This document shows, in pieces, positions 27,288 through 35,952 of a stretch of 64,000 nt of DNA. Positions within the stretch are counted from its first letter, which is position 1. The number at the start of each line of letters is the position of its first letter. This stretch comes from Demequina sp. NBRC 110056. Its GTDB lineage: Bacteria; Actinomycetota; Actinomycetes; Actinomycetales; Demequinaceae. The position numbers were made by a program, and so were the translations under genes. The stretch spans positions 248,001 to 312,000 of the forward strand of contig NZ_BBRM01000006.1 of the NCBI RefSeq assembly GCF_002090155.1, read 5' to 3'. The notes beneath the pieces are model-generated. The model saw only the letters and a program-made list of their open reading frames with translations. It did no database searches and was not told the origin of the DNA.

Positions 27288-27365
27288 CGGGGCCGTTCAC
27301 CGGTCGTGTGCGGCGCGGCGTGTGGCCTTGGTCGCCCGCGTCTCCCGCGCCGGCGCTCCCAGCCG

Positions 27366-27371
27366 TAGCCT
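27366..27371 (+). promoter_or_regulatory. -10 element, leaderless promoter of ABC exporter operon
   Basis: TAGCCT ends 6 nt before the ATG at 27378. Confidence 0.6.
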
Positions 27372-27377
27372 GGCCTC

Positions 27378-28154
27378 ATGCCCCCCTCCGACCCGGCGAG
27401 CGCATCGGCCCTGTCCCTGCGAGGACTCACCAAGCGCTTCGGTCCGACCATCGCCGTCGCCGGGATCGATCTCGACATCCCCACGGGCTCGTTCTACGGC
27501 GTCGTGGGACCCAACGGCGCCGGCAAGACCACCGCGCTGTCGATGGCGACCGGGCTCCTCGAGCCCGACACCGGCACGGTCCTTGTCCACGGCGTCGACC
27601 TGTGGGCCGATCCGGCGAGCGCCAAGCCGATGCTCGGCGTCCTTCCCGACAGCCTGCACACGTTCGACCGGCTCACCGGGGCAGAGCTCATCACCTATGC
27701 AGGGCTCCTGCGCGGCCTCGACCGGGAGGTGGTGCGCGAGCGCCGCGACGACCTCCTCGCGGCGCTGGACCTGCGCCAGGCGGGCTCGACGCTGGTGACG
27801 GACTACTCCGCGGGCATGACCAAGAAGATCGGCCTCGCCTGCGCGCTCGTGCACGCCCCGCGCGTGCTCGTCCTCGACGAGCCCTTCGAGGCCGTCGACC
27901 CGGTGAGCGCGGGAGCGATCCGCCGCATTCTCATCTCGTTCGTCGGCTCGGGCGGCACGGTGGTCCTGTCGTCGCACGTCATGGCGCTCGTGGAGCGGCT
28001 GTGCGACCACGTGGCCGTCGTCGGGTCGGGCAGGATCCTCGCCGCGGGCTCCCTCGACGAGGTACGCGGCGGCCAGGACCTCGAGGACCGCTTCGTGGGC
28101 CTCGTCGGCGATGTCGAGGACGGTCGGGACCTGGCGTGGTTGCGACAGTCCTGA
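27378..28154 (+). CDS. ABC transporter ATP-binding protein
   Basis: ATPase of 258 aa of the exporter (CcmA/DrrA-like) class. Walker A is GPNGAGKTT and Walker B is VLVLDEPFEAVDP. The signature is YSAGMTKKIG, a variant of LSGGQ common in two-component bacterial exporters. Its last 19 nt overlap the following permease frame, so the two form one transporter. Substrate unknown. Confidence 0.88.
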   Translation: MPPSDPASASALSLRGLTKRFGPTIAVAGIDLDIPTGSFYGVVGPNGAGKTTALSMATGLLEPDTGTVLVHGVDLWADPASAKPMLGVLPDSLHTFDRLTGAELITYAGLLRGLDREVVRERRDDLLAALDLRQAGSTLVTDYSAGMTKKIGLACALVHAPRVLVLDEPFEAVDPVSAGAIRRILISFVGSGGTVVLSSHVMALVERLCDHVAVVGSGRILAAGSLDEVRGGQDLEDRFVGLVGDVEDGRDLAWLRQS

Positions 28155-29737
28155 GCCTCAAGTACCGGGTGGTGCGCCATCAGCTCCAGCGCGAGTGGTG
28201 GAGGGCGCTGCTGCTGATCGGCGGCGGAGTATGGTCGCTGTCGCTCGTGCCGGCTGTCCTGTGGGCGCAGCACGCGCTCGCGCTCCAGCCCATCGACGTG
28301 CGCGCGGACATCCTGGTCGGCGCCGGCGCGCTGTGCGTCCTCGGATGGGTGGTCGCGCCGCTGCTCGTGACCGGGCTCGACGACACGCTCGACCCGGGCC
28401 GCTTCGCCGTGCTCGGGCCGTCGGCCCGGACGCTGATGCCCGGGCTCACGGTCGCGGCGACGCTCACCATCCCGGCGGTGTTCTTCGGCGTGATGTTCCT
28501 GGTGCTCACCCGCGCCTGGCGCTTCGACGGCGCGGGGACCATGGCCGTCGCCGTGCTCGGCGCGGTGCTCACCGTCGCCTCCATGGTGCTCGGCGCGCGC
28601 GTGGCGGTGGCGTGGGCGGCGCGCGCGGTGTCCTCCCGACGCGCGCGCACCGTGTCGCTCATCGGGCTGGTCGCGGCGCTTGGCGCCATCGGGCCAGCGA
28701 TCTGGCTGACCGTGCGCGACGGGCTCGAGTCGGCCGCCGAGCACGAGCTGCCCATCATCCTCGAGTGGCTCGGCCGCACGCCGCTGGGCGCGGGCATGGC
28801 GGCGCCGGGAGCCCTCGCCGAGGGCGAGCTGTGGAGTGCAGCGTGGCGGCTGCTGCTCATGGCGGGCACGGTCGCCGCGCTGTGGGGCGCCTGGGGCGTC
28901 AACGTCTCCCGCGCGCTCGTCCACCCCGTGCACCGCGGCGGCGGAGCCCAGCGTCGCACCGACGCGATCCTCGCCGGCGCCGCCGACCGCTGGTGGGGCT
29001 CTCGCGGGGGCGCGGCCATTGTCACCCGCACGGTGCGCTCGCGGGCCCTCGTGTACTGGGCGACCGACGTGCGCTACCTCGTCAACGCGATGGGCGTGGT
29101 CGCGCTGCCCTTCGTCATCTTCGTCATCGTGGTGCCGGTCATGGGGCTCGACGCGCGCTGGGCGCTTGCGGCGCCCATCGTGCTCGCCGCGTCGATCGGG
29201 TGGGGCCGCCACAACGACCTCGCGTACGACTCGACCGCGCTGTGGATGGACGTCGTGGCCGGGCGCATCGGCCGTCAGGTGATGGCCGGGCGCGCCCAGG
29301 CGGTTCTCGTCTGGGGCGTGCCCGCGGTGCTGGTGTCAGCCGTTGCGATCGTGGCATGGGGGCGCTTCTGGGTGGCGATCCCGGGTCTCATCGGGGCGTG
29401 CGTCGGCGCGCTCGGCTCGACGCTCGGGGTGTCGGCGCTGTCCTCCGTGGTGCTGCCCTACCGCGCGCCGGCCCCGGGGGAGAATCCGTTCGGCGCCGAG
29501 GTCGGCTCTCTCGGCGCGAGCCTCGTCGCGCAGCTCATCTCGGGCGCCGCGATGCTCGCGGTGCTGCCTCTCGTCACGGTGCCGTTCATCCTGTCCCTCA
29601 CGCTGGACGGGCGCTGGGGATGGCTCGCGCTCGTGACGGGCGTCGGGCTGGGGATCGGCGCGTGCATCGCGGGCGTGCGCGCCGCCGGGGCGATGTACGA
29701 CCGGCGCTCGGGCCAGCTCCTCGCCGCGGTGGTCTGA
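28136..29737 (+). CDS. ABC transporter permease, multi-pass membrane protein
   Basis: Hydrophobic protein of about 533 aa with roughly 12 helices, read from the GTG at 28136 inside the end of the ATPase gene. The N-terminus LKYRVVRHQLQREWWR is basic and cytoplasmic. It looks like the ABC-2-type permeases paired with single ATPases in actinobacteria. The start is uncertain because no clear ribosome site precedes it and translation may be coupled. The overlapping ATPase supplies the energy; cargo unknown. Confidence 0.7.
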   Translation: MVATVLSLKYRVVRHQLQREWWRALLLIGGGVWSLSLVPAVLWAQHALALQPIDVRADILVGAGALCVLGWVVAPLLVTGLDDTLDPGRFAVLGPSARTLMPGLTVAATLTIPAVFFGVMFLVLTRAWRFDGAGTMAVAVLGAVLTVASMVLGARVAVAWAARAVSSRRARTVSLIGLVAALGAIGPAIWLTVRDGLESAAEHELPIILEWLGRTPLGAGMAAPGALAEGELWSAAWRLLLMAGTVAALWGAWGVNVSRALVHPVHRGGGAQRRTDAILAGAADRWWGSRGGAAIVTRTVRSRALVYWATDVRYLVNAMGVVALPFVIFVIVVPVMGLDARWALAAPIVLAASIGWGRHNDLAYDSTALWMDVVAGRIGRQVMAGRAQAVLVWGVPAVLVSAVAIVAWGRFWVAIPGLIGACVGALGSTLGVSALSSVVLPYRAPAPGENPFGAEVGSLGASLVAQLISGAAMLAVLPLVTVPFILSLTLDGRWGWLALVTGVGLGIGACIAGVRAAGAMYDRRSGQLLAAVV

Positions 29738-29790
29738 CCCCGGCGGCTCCGCCAGCGCCACTCCGCCACAGCCACCGCAGGTCACGCAAC

Positions 29791-29850
29791 GAAGGTGGGC
29801 CCACCTTCATCGCGAACGCGTCCCGGGCGACGAAAGTGGGACCATTTTCG
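29791..29850. repeat. Paired-palindrome repeat, copy 2
   Basis: A perfect 18-bp palindrome GAAGGTGGGCCCACCTTC (29791-29808) and a second unit CGAAAGTGGGACCATTTTCG (29831-29850) with a few mismatches; centres 41 bp apart. It lies in the gap between the ABC permease and DUF3039 genes. Confidence 0.75.
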
Positions 29851-29906
29851 TCAGGAGACGGTCGGCAGAGGTCTGCTCGACGCCGTGCGAGTCTTGCGCG
29901 CGGTCG

Positions 29907-29912
29907 TAGACT
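29907..29912 (+). promoter_or_regulatory. -10 element, leaderless promoter of DUF3039 gene
   Basis: TAGACT ends 7 nt before the ATG at 29920. Confidence 0.6.
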
Positions 29913-29919
29913 GGCCGGC

Positions 29920-30207
29920 ATGAGCGAGACCCTCGACCCGCAGCCCGACACCGGCGCCCCTCAGGGTGGCACCGCCACCATCGAGCGCGTCGAGCAGCGC
30001 GAGCTCGTCGAGCCCGGCGACGCCGAGCGCTTCGCGCACTACGTGCGCAAGGAGAAGATCATGGAGTCGGCGATGTCCGGCGAGCCCGTGATCGCGCTGT
30101 GCGGCAAGGTGTGGATCCCCGGCCGTGACCCCAAGCGCTTCCCCGTGTGCCCCGCGTGCAAGGAGATCCTCGACGCGGCGTTCGGCAAGGACGACGGCGA
30201 GGACTGA
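29920..30207 (+). CDS. DUF3039 small zinc-ribbon-like protein
   Basis: Protein of 95 aa found widely in actinobacteria, function unknown. The C-terminal half holds ALCGKVWIPGRDPKRFPVC and then CPACKEI, whose three or four cysteines look like a zinc site. The N-terminus is acidic and probably disordered. It stands just upstream of clpS, each with its own leaderless promoter. Confidence 0.8.
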   Translation: MSETLDPQPDTGAPQGGTATIERVEQRELVEPGDAERFAHYVRKEKIMESAMSGEPVIALCGKVWIPGRDPKRFPVCPACKEILDAAFGKDDGED

Positions 30208-30242
30208 CGCCCGGCCTCCCCGCCCAGCCAGCGCATCGGCCC

Positions 30243-30248
30243 TACGCT
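30243..30248 (+). promoter_or_regulatory. -10 element, leaderless promoter of clpS
   Basis: TACGCT ends 6 nt before the GTG at 30255; a GCGCATCGGCCCT word (30231-30243) runs into it. Confidence 0.6.
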
Positions 30249-30254
30249 AGAGGC

Positions 30255-30542
30255 GTGTCCACCCAGGAGGAGCTCGAGCGCGAGGGTGCCGTCGCACTGC
30301 AGACGGCCGATGCGTGGGTCACCATCGTCTGGAACGACCCCATCAACCTCATGAGCTACGTGACGCACGTCTTCCAGACCTACTTCGGCTTCACCCGCCA
30401 CGAGGCCGAGGCGCGCATGCGCGAGGTCCACGAGCACGGCCGGTCCGTGGTCAGCACGGGCGGGCGCGAGAAGATGGAGGTCGACGTGCAGGCGATGCAC
30501 GGCTACGGGCTCTGGGCGACCCTGCAGCGGAGCGGCGAGTGA
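30255..30542 (+). CDS. clpS: ATP-dependent Clp protease adaptor ClpS
   Basis: Adaptor of 95 aa that delivers N-degron substrates to the Clp ATPase. The N-degron pocket residues are in VWNDPINLMSYV, followed by the helix FTRHEAEARMREVHEHG; the C-terminal strand DVQAMHGYGLWATL completes the fold. It starts at GTG with a leaderless promoter, and its stop overlaps the DUF2017 start by 4 nt, as in other actinobacteria. Confidence 0.93.
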   Translation: MSTQEELEREGAVALQTADAWVTIVWNDPINLMSYVTHVFQTYFGFTRHEAEARMREVHEHGRSVVSTGGREKMEVDVQAMHGYGLWATLQRSGE

Positions 30543-31207
30543 AGGGCTTCACCGCGCGCGAGGGCTCCGCCGTCGCGGAGCTCGACGACGAGGAGCGCAT
30601 GGTGATCGCGCGCATCGTCGCCGACGTCGGCCTGCTGCTCGGCGGCGAGCAGTTCGGCATGGACGCTCCCGTCGACCGCGACGCCGGCCTCGACGACGCC
30701 GACGAGATCCTGCGCCACCTGCGCGGCCTCGCGGAGGCCCTCGCCGAGCCGGACGACCCCGCTGTGCTCCGCCTGCTGCCGTCCGCGTCGCGCGAGGACC
30801 GGGAGATCGCGGACGAGTTCCGCCGCCTCACCGAGTCCGACCTGCGCGACCTCAAGGTCGAGCGGCTGCGCACCATGTGGGAGCAGCTGAGCGAGGACGG
30901 ACCCGAGTGGGAGGTCGCGAGTGGTGACGCGATGTCGACCGCCGCGGCGCTGACGGACCTGCGCCTCGTGCTCGGCAGCCGGCTGCGACTCGACTCCGAC
31001 GAGGACGCGGAGCGGCTCCACACGGAGATCGATCTGGCGACGCACGCGCTCGAGACCGACGACGACGAGACCCTGCCCGTCGACCCCGAGCGGGTCTGGC
31101 TCGGCATGCTCTACCAGGCGCTCACGTGGCTGCAGGAGTCGCTCGTGCAGTACGCGATCGGCGCAGGGGATGGTGCCGACGACGGGCCGGAGGGCGCCGA
31201 TGTCTGA
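30539..31207 (+). CDS. DUF2017 family protein
   Basis: Helical, very acidic protein of 222 aa beginning at GTG inside the clpS stop (GTGA). No catalytic motif is seen. The family is regularly placed between clpS and murI in actinobacteria; its role is unknown, perhaps in proteolysis given the tight coupling with ClpS. It overlaps murI by 8 nt. Confidence 0.85.
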   Translation: MKGFTAREGSAVAELDDEERMVIARIVADVGLLLGGEQFGMDAPVDRDAGLDDADEILRHLRGLAEALAEPDDPAVLRLLPSASREDREIADEFRRLTESDLRDLKVERLRTMWEQLSEDGPEWEVASGDAMSTAAALTDLRLVLGSRLRLDSDEDAERLHTEIDLATHALETDDDETLPVDPERVWLGMLYQALTWLQESLVQYAIGAGDGADDGPEGADV

Positions 31208-32003
31208 TGCACCGATCGGCGTCTTCGACTCGGGCGTGGGCGGCCTGACCGTGGCGCGCGCGATCATGGACCAGCTCCCGCACGAGTCCATCCACTACGT
31301 GGGCGACACCAAGTTCGGGCCGTACGGGCCGCTGCCCATCTCGGACGTGCGCCAGCACGCGCTGGACATCATGGACGCGCTCGTCGCGGATGGTGTGAAG
31401 ATGCTCGTCATCGCGTGCAACACCGCCTCCGCCGCGGTGCTCCGCGACGCCCGCGAGCGCTTCTCGCGCGAGCGCGGGGTCCCCGTCGTCGAGGTGATCG
31501 TGCCGGCCGTGCGCCGCGCCGCCGCGCTGACCAAGTCCGGGCGGGTGGGCGTCATCGGCACGTCCGCCACCATCACCTCGGGAGCGTACGACGACGCGCT
31601 CGCGGCCGCGCCCGACATCACCGTCCACTCGCAGGCCTGCCCGCGCTTCGTCGAGCTGGTCGAGGCCGGGATCACGTCCGGCCCGGAGGTCATCGACGTC
31701 GCACGCGAGTACCTCGCCCCGCTGCAGGAGGCGCAGGTCGACACCCTCATCCTGGGATGCACCCACTATCCGATGCTGCAGGGCGCGATCGGCTACGTCA
31801 TGGGGCCCGACGTCACGCTCGTCGACTCGGCGACCGAGACCGCGATCGACGTCTACCGCTCGCTCACCGCGGCGGGTCTCGAGCGCCCGACGGAGCGCCA
31901 GGCGGAGCACCGCTTCTTCGCGACGGGGGAGCGCGACCGCTTCGAGGCCCTCGCGCAGCGGTTCCTCGGTCCGGTGGTGACGGAGGTCGCCGCGCTGTCA
32001 TGA
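31200..32003 (+). CDS. murI: Glutamate racemase
   Basis: Cofactor-independent racemase of 267 aa making D-glutamate for peptidoglycan. Both catalytic cysteines are in place: ACNTASA (about residue 75) and LGCTHYP (about 187). The N-terminal [12 protein letters not shown] is the family signature. The ATG at 31200 overlaps the DUF2017 end; the next gene starts within its stop (ATGA). Confidence 0.95.
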   Translation: MSDAPIGVFDSGVGGLTVARAIMDQLPHESIHYVGDTKFGPYGPLPISDVRQHALDIMDALVADGVKMLVIACNTASAAVLRDARERFSRERGVPVVEVIVPAVRRAAALTKSGRVGVIGTSATITSGAYDDALAAAPDITVHSQACPRFVELVEAGITSGPEVIDVAREYLAPLQEAQVDTLILGCTHYPMLQGAIGYVMGPDVTLVDSATETAIDVYRSLTAAGLERPTERQAEHRFFATGERDRFEALAQRFLGPVVTEVAALS

Positions 32004-32770
32004 CGATGGCGCTGACCATCGTCGGGTGCGCGGGATCCACCGCGGGCCCCGACTCGGCAGCCTCGTGCTACCTGCTGTCCCACACCGACGACGCCGGCCA
32101 GACCTGGCGGTTGGTGCTCGACCTCGGCTCCGGGGCGATCGGCCCCCTGCAGCGCCACTGCGATCCCGTGCGCGTCGATGGCGTCCTCGTGTCCCACGGC
32201 CACCCCGACCATTGCGCGGACCTGGGCGCGCTCGACGTGCTGCGCCGCTACGGCCCCTCGCGCGACGAGCACGTGCCGTTGATCCCTCTGCTCGGGCCTG
32301 AGGGGATCGACCGGCGCATCGGTGATGTGAGCGGCGACCCCACCGACCGCGGGGCGGGCACCTACGACTTCCGCGCGCTCGCCCCTGGGGACACGGTACG
32401 CATCGGGCCGTTCGAGATCGAGGCCGCCCGTGCCCTCCACCCCGTGTCGGCGCTCGCCTACCTGGTGACGGCCGGCGACACACGCGTGCTGTTCACCGGC
32501 GACACGGACCGCTGCGCGGAGGTCGACGCGTTCGCGGCCCGTGCGACCGCGATCCTGGGCGAGGCCGGCTGGGCGCACCGCGAGGTCAACCCGCCCGGCG
32601 TGCACATGAGCGGCGACCAGCTCGGGCGCATGGCGTCCGAGGCCGGGGTGGAGCGGCTCATCGTCACCCACATCGCCTCGTGGCTGGACCCGGAGCCCAC
32701 GCTGCTCGCCGTGCGGGCGCACGCGCCCCACGCGGTGCTCGCCCGCCCGGGCGACGTCCACGAGCTCTGA
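32000..32770 (+). CDS. MBL-fold phosphodiesterase (Rv1339-type)
   Basis: Metallo-beta-lactamase-fold protein of 256 aa. The metal motif [11 protein letters not shown], a later FTGDTDR and VTHIAS supply the usual His/Asp ligands. The murI-MBL-rph order matches M. tuberculosis murI-Rv1339-rphA; Rv1339 is reported as an atypical cyclic-AMP phosphodiesterase, so a cyclic-nucleotide role is a good inference here. RNase Z-like activity is the main alternative. It overlaps murI by 4 nt. Confidence 0.85.
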   Translation: MTMALTIVGCAGSTAGPDSAASCYLLSHTDDAGQTWRLVLDLGSGAIGPLQRHCDPVRVDGVLVSHGHPDHCADLGALDVLRRYGPSRDEHVPLIPLLGPEGIDRRIGDVSGDPTDRGAGTYDFRALAPGDTVRIGPFEIEAARALHPVSALAYLVTAGDTRVLFTGDTDRCAEVDAFAARATAILGEAGWAHREVNPPGVHMSGDQLGRMASEAGVERLIVTHIASWLDPEPTLLAVRAHAPHAVLARPGDVHEL

Positions 32771-32800
32771 GCGAGCGCATCGGCGCACCCGGTCGCGAAC

Positions 32801-32839
32801 CGTCGCGACTGATCGATCGGGAGGTGATCAGTCGCGACG
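32801..32839. terminator. Hairpin after the murI operon
   Basis: Perfect 14-bp inverted repeat CGTCGCGACTGATC/GATCAGTCGCGACG around an 11-nt loop, 30 nt after the phosphodiesterase stop. There is no U tract; it could also be a protein-binding site upstream of rph. Confidence 0.55.
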
Positions 32840-32920
32840 TCTCCCCGGTGAGCTCGCCACCGACGTCCGGCCACGCGTCAGTCCGGAGCGCACGCGCCTG
32901 CCCGGCCCCGCGCGCGCCGT

Positions 32921-32926
32921 TAGGCT
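32921..32926 (+). promoter_or_regulatory. -10 element, leaderless promoter of rph
   Basis: TAGGCT ends 6 nt before the ATG at 32933. Confidence 0.6.
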
Positions 32927-32932
32927 CGAGGC

Positions 32933-33664
32933 ATGACGATCACCCGCGCCGATGGCCGCACTCCCGACCAGCTCCGCCCCGTGTCCTTCGAGCGCTCCTG
33001 GCTCGACTCCGCCGAGGGCTCGTGCCTCGTGACGTTCGGCGGCACGCGCGTGCTGTGCGCCGCGTCGTTCACCGAGGGTGTGCCGCGCTGGAAGAAGGGG
33101 TCCGGCGAGGGCTGGGTCACCGCCGAGTACGCGATGCTGCCGCGCAGCACCAACACCCGCAACGATCGCGAGTCCGTGCGCGGCAAGATCGGCGGCCGCA
33201 CGCACGAGATCAGCCGCCTCATCGGCCGGTCCCTGCGCGCCATCATCGACGTGAAGGCGCTGGGCGAGAACACCATCGTGCTCGACTGCGACGTGCTCCA
33301 GGCGGACGGTGGCACCCGCACCGCCGCGATCACCGGCGCCTACGTCGCCCTCGCGGACGCGATCGCGTGGGGCAAGGCGAACGGCGCGATCAAGGCCACC
33401 GCGCAGCCGCTGACCGGCTCGGTGTCCGCGATCTCGGTGGGCATCATCGACGGCACCCCGATGCTCGACCTTCCGTACGTCGAGGACGTGCGCGCGGAGA
33501 CCGACATGAACGTGGTGATGACCGGGGACGGCGGCTTCGTCGAGGTGCAGGGCACCGCCGAGGGGGCGCCGTTCTCCAAGGCCGAGCTCGACGAGCTGCT
33601 CGCCCTCGCGACCGCGGGCAACGCGGAGCTCGCCCAGCTGCAGGCTGCGGCGCTGGAGGCATAG
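32933..33664 (+). CDS. rph: Ribonuclease PH
   Basis: Phosphorolytic 3'-5' exoribonuclease of 243 aa that trims tRNA 3' ends. Family motifs are [27 protein letters not shown], the phosphate-binding RRTHE-like [16 protein letters not shown] and [15 protein letters not shown], plus the catalytic ETDMNVVM. It forms a unit with rdgB 4 nt downstream. Confidence 0.95.
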   Translation: MTITRADGRTPDQLRPVSFERSWLDSAEGSCLVTFGGTRVLCAASFTEGVPRWKKGSGEGWVTAEYAMLPRSTNTRNDRESVRGKIGGRTHEISRLIGRSLRAIIDVKALGENTIVLDCDVLQADGGTRTAAITGAYVALADAIAWGKANGAIKATAQPLTGSVSAISVGIIDGTPMLDLPYVEDVRAETDMNVVMTGDGGFVEVQGTAEGAPFSKAELDELLALATAGNAELAQLQAAALEA

Positions 33665-33668
33665 GACC

Positions 33669-34277
33669 ATGCCTCGCCTCGCGATCGCCACCCGCAACGC
33701 CCACAAGGTCGACGAGATCTGGGCGATCCTTAGCCCCCTGCTGCCGCACGTGCACCGCGAGGACGTCGCGTCCGCCCTGGACCTGGGCGCACCGTCGCCC
33801 GTCGAGGACGGCGTGACGTTCGAGGCGAACGCGCTCATCAAGGCCAGGGCTCTGGCCGCGTCCACCGGCGTGCCAGCGCTCGCGGACGACTCGGGAATCG
33901 CGGTCGACGTCCTGGGTGGGTCGCCCGGCGTGTTCTCCGCGATGTGGGCGGGGGCGCACGGCGACGACGCCGCCAACCTGCAGCTGCTGCTCGGCCAGAT
34001 CGCCGACGTGCCGGACGAGCACCGCGGCGCGGCGTTCGTGTGCGCGGCGGCGCTCGTGACGCCCGACGGCCGCGAGTTCGTGGAGGTGGGCCGCATGCCC
34101 GGCCGCGTGATTCGCGAGGCCCGCGGCGAGGGCGGGTTCGGCTACGACCCGATCTTCATCGCCGACGGGCAGGACGTGACCAACGGCGAGCTCGACGCCG
34201 AGGCGAAGAACGCGATCTCGCACCGCGGCATGGCCTTCCGGGCGATGGCGCCGCACCTCGTGGCGGTGCTCGGCTGA
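33669..34277 (+). CDS. rdgB: Non-canonical purine NTP pyrophosphatase
   Basis: House-cleaning enzyme of 202 aa hydrolysing ITP, dITP and XTP. Motifs are ATRNAHKVDEI at the N-terminus, FEANALIKARALA, the metal site ALADDSGIAVD, GEGGFGYDPIF and the base-binding ISHRGMAFRAM. The rph-rdgB pairing is standard. The stop overlaps the presumed start of the glycosylase gene. Confidence 0.95.
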   Translation: MPRLAIATRNAHKVDEIWAILSPLLPHVHREDVASALDLGAPSPVEDGVTFEANALIKARALAASTGVPALADDSGIAVDVLGGSPGVFSAMWAGAHGDDAANLQLLLGQIADVPDEHRGAAFVCAAALVTPDGREFVEVGRMPGRVIREARGEGGFGYDPIFIADGQDVTNGELDAEAKNAISHRGMAFRAMAPHLVAVLG

Positions 34278-34855
34278 GCGACGGCCCGCACCGCACCGAC
34301 GGCCCCGTCCGCAGCATCCTCCCCGACTACCTCGCCCCGGGGCTGCGGGTGGTCTTCTGCGGCACCGCCCCTGGACTGAAGTCGGCTGCGGCCGGTCACT
34401 ACTACGCGGGTCCCGGCAACCAGTTCTGGACATTCCTCCACGAGGCCGGCTTCGTCCCCGAGCCACTCTCCCCAGGTGACGATGTGCGGGTCCTGAACCA
34501 CGGTCTCGGCCTCACTGACCTCGTCGAGACCATGGCCCAGTCCCATGACCGCGGCCTTCCCTACGACGGTGCCGCGCTCGAGACCAAGGTGCGCGCGCAT
34601 CGGCCCTCCTGGGTGGCCTTCACGTCCAAGGAGGCCGGGAAGGCGGCGGCGCGGCACTCGGGCCAGCGGTCGCCGGGACTCGGCCACCAAGCCTGGCCGT
34701 TCGGCGGCGCGCGCGTGTTCGTCCTGCCCAGTCCGTCGGGCCGCAACCAGGGGCGACGCGACTACGACGGCTGCGCGACGCGGCTCGAGTGGTGGGCCGA
34801 GCTCGCCCGCCTCGTGCGAGACGGCTCAGGCGATCAGGGCAGCACGCCGCAGTAG
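34274..34855 (+). CDS. Mug/TDG-like DNA glycosylase family protein
   Basis: Protein of about 193 aa of the uracil-DNA glycosylase superfamily, Mug/TDG branch. It has VVFCGTAPGLKSAA and GHYYAGPGNQFW, matching Mug motif 1 and the pocket, then VLNHGLGLTDLVE and a PSPSGRNQ segment equivalent to the minor-groove loop. In Mug motif 1 is GINPG with a catalytic Asn; here it is GTAPG, so that Asn is missing. No ATG, GTG or TTG fits the fold start: the in-frame CTG at 34274, overlapping the rdgB stop as CTGA, is the best start. Its last 22 nt overlap the convergent DUF4916 gene. Confidence 0.7.
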   Translation: MSDGPHRTDGPVRSILPDYLAPGLRVVFCGTAPGLKSAAAGHYYAGPGNQFWTFLHEAGFVPEPLSPGDDVRVLNHGLGLTDLVETMAQSHDRGLPYDGAALETKVRAHRPSWVAFTSKEAGKAAARHSGQRSPGLGHQAWPFGGARVFVLPSPSGRNQGRRDYDGCATRLEWWAELARLVRDGSGDQGSTPQ

Positions 34856-35376
34856 GCGAGCGCGCGGCGCAGGATGACGTCCTGTCCGCCGGTCATCTCC
34901 CGTGCGACGTCCTCGCTCGCGGCCTCCTCGGGCGTGAGCCACACGATGTCGAGCGCGTTCTGGCTGGGCTCGCAGTCGCCGTCGACGGGCACCACGTATG
35001 CCAGGGCGACCGCGTGCTGGCGGGAGTCGTGCAGCGGCGAGAAGCCCTCGGTGGGGAAGTACTCGGCGACGGCGAACGGCGTCGGGTCCACGGGGATCCG
35101 CGGCAGTGCCACGGTGCCGAGGTCCTTCTCGAGGTTGCGGATCAGCGCGTCGCGGATCCGCTCGTGATAGAGCACACGCCCCGCGACGAGGGCGCGCGAG
35201 ATGGCGTCGTCGTCGGCCCTGAGCAGCAGGCCGATCTCCGTGATGTCGCCCGCGGCGTCCGTGCGCACCGGCACCGCGTTGATGTAGAGGATGGGCAGCT
35301 CGCCGCGCACGTGCTGCAGCTCGCGATCGCTCAGCCAGCCGGACGGCTCGGGGGGCAGCTCCGCCATGTCAGTCAT
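34834..35376 (-). CDS. DUF4916, NUDIX hydrolase-like protein
   Basis: Protein of 180 aa of an actinobacterial family related to NUDIX hydrolases. LPILYINAVPVRTDAAG and IGLLLRADDD look like NUDIX strands, but the GX5EX7REUXEEXGU box is degenerate (VAGRVLYHERIRDALIRNLEKDL). The gene has the strong ribosome site AAAGGAGGC before its ATG. It is divergent from trxA. Catalysis is doubtful; function unknown. Confidence 0.75.
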   Translation of the reverse strand: MTDMAELPPEPSGWLSDRELQHVRGELPILYINAVPVRTDAAGDITEIGLLLRADDDAISRALVAGRVLYHERIRDALIRNLEKDLGTVALPRIPVDPTPFAVAEYFPTEGFSPLHDSRQHAVALAYVVPVDGDCEPSQNALDIVWLTPEEAASEDVAREMTGGQDVILRRALAYCGVLP

Positions 35377-35440
35377 GCCTCCTTTGTACCCTGGCTCGGC
35401 GCGGTGGTCAGGACGCGCGCCGTGGCATGGCACCCTGGTC

Positions 35441-35466
35441 GGAATACGTCTGCGACCGACTGCGTT
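35441..35466 (+). promoter_or_regulatory. SigR/SigH-type promoter of trxA
   Basis: GGAAT (35441-35445) and GTT (35464-35466) are separated by exactly 18 nt, the consensus of the thiol-oxidative-stress sigma factor SigR (Streptomyces) / SigH (mycobacteria), 37 nt before the trxA start. Thioredoxin genes are classic members of this regulon. Confidence 0.7.
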
Positions 35467-35502
35467 ACGCGGGCACGGGGAAGCGATCAGGAAGGAATCC
35501 CC

Positions 35503-35871
35503 ATGAGCACTGTTGACCTGACCACTGACAGCTTCGAGCAGACTGTGACCAAGGACGGCATCGTCCTGGTTGACTTCTGGGCGGAGTGGTGCGGACCCTG
35601 CAAGCGGTTCGCGCCCATCTACGACCAGTCCTCGGACGCGAACCCCGAGATCGTCCACGCGAAGGTGGACACCGAGGCGCACCAGGAGCTGAGCGCCCAG
35701 TTCGGGATCACCGCGATCCCCACTCTGATGGCGTTCCGCGACGGCATCATGGTCTACAACCGCGCTGGCGCGATGGCCGGCCCGGACCTGCAGAACCTCG
35801 TGAAGGCCGTCGAAGGCCTCGACATGGACGAGGTCCGCAAGCAGGTCGCGGAGCAGCAGGCCGCGCAGTAG
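35503..35871 (+). CDS. trxA: Thioredoxin
   Basis: Disulfide reductase of 122 aa with the active site WAEWCGPCK (about residues 28-36), the cis-proline ITAIPTL and a Gln/Ala-rich C-terminal tail about 15 residues longer than E. coli Trx. GGAAGGAA lies 5 nt before the ATG. It has its own stress-type promoter and a strong terminator, so it is a single-gene unit; thioredoxin reductase is not nearby. The thiol peroxidase Bcp encoded 0.7 kb away is a natural client. Confidence 0.95.
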   Translation: MSTVDLTTDSFEQTVTKDGIVLVDFWAEWCGPCKRFAPIYDQSSDANPEIVHAKVDTEAHQELSAQFGITAIPTLMAFRDGIMVYNRAGAMAGPDLQNLVKAVEGLDMDEVRKQVAEQQAAQ

Positions 35872-35892
35872 GCGCCACCTCAGACGCACTCC

Positions 35893-35925
35893 AGCCCCGG
35901 GCTCCCTCGAAGGGAGGCCGGGGCT
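35893..35925 (+). terminator. trxA terminator
   Basis: Hairpin AGCCCCGG-G-CTCCCT / AGGGAG-G-CCGGGGCT with loop CGA, 21 nt after trxA, followed by GTTGCGT. Confidence 0.85.
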
Positions 35926-35939
35926 GTTGCGTGCACGCT

Positions 35940-35945
35940 TAGGCT
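35940..35945 (+). promoter_or_regulatory. -10 element, leaderless promoter of VOC gene
   Basis: TAGGCT ends 7 nt before the ATG at 35953. Confidence 0.6.
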
Positions 35946-35952
35946 GAGGCTC

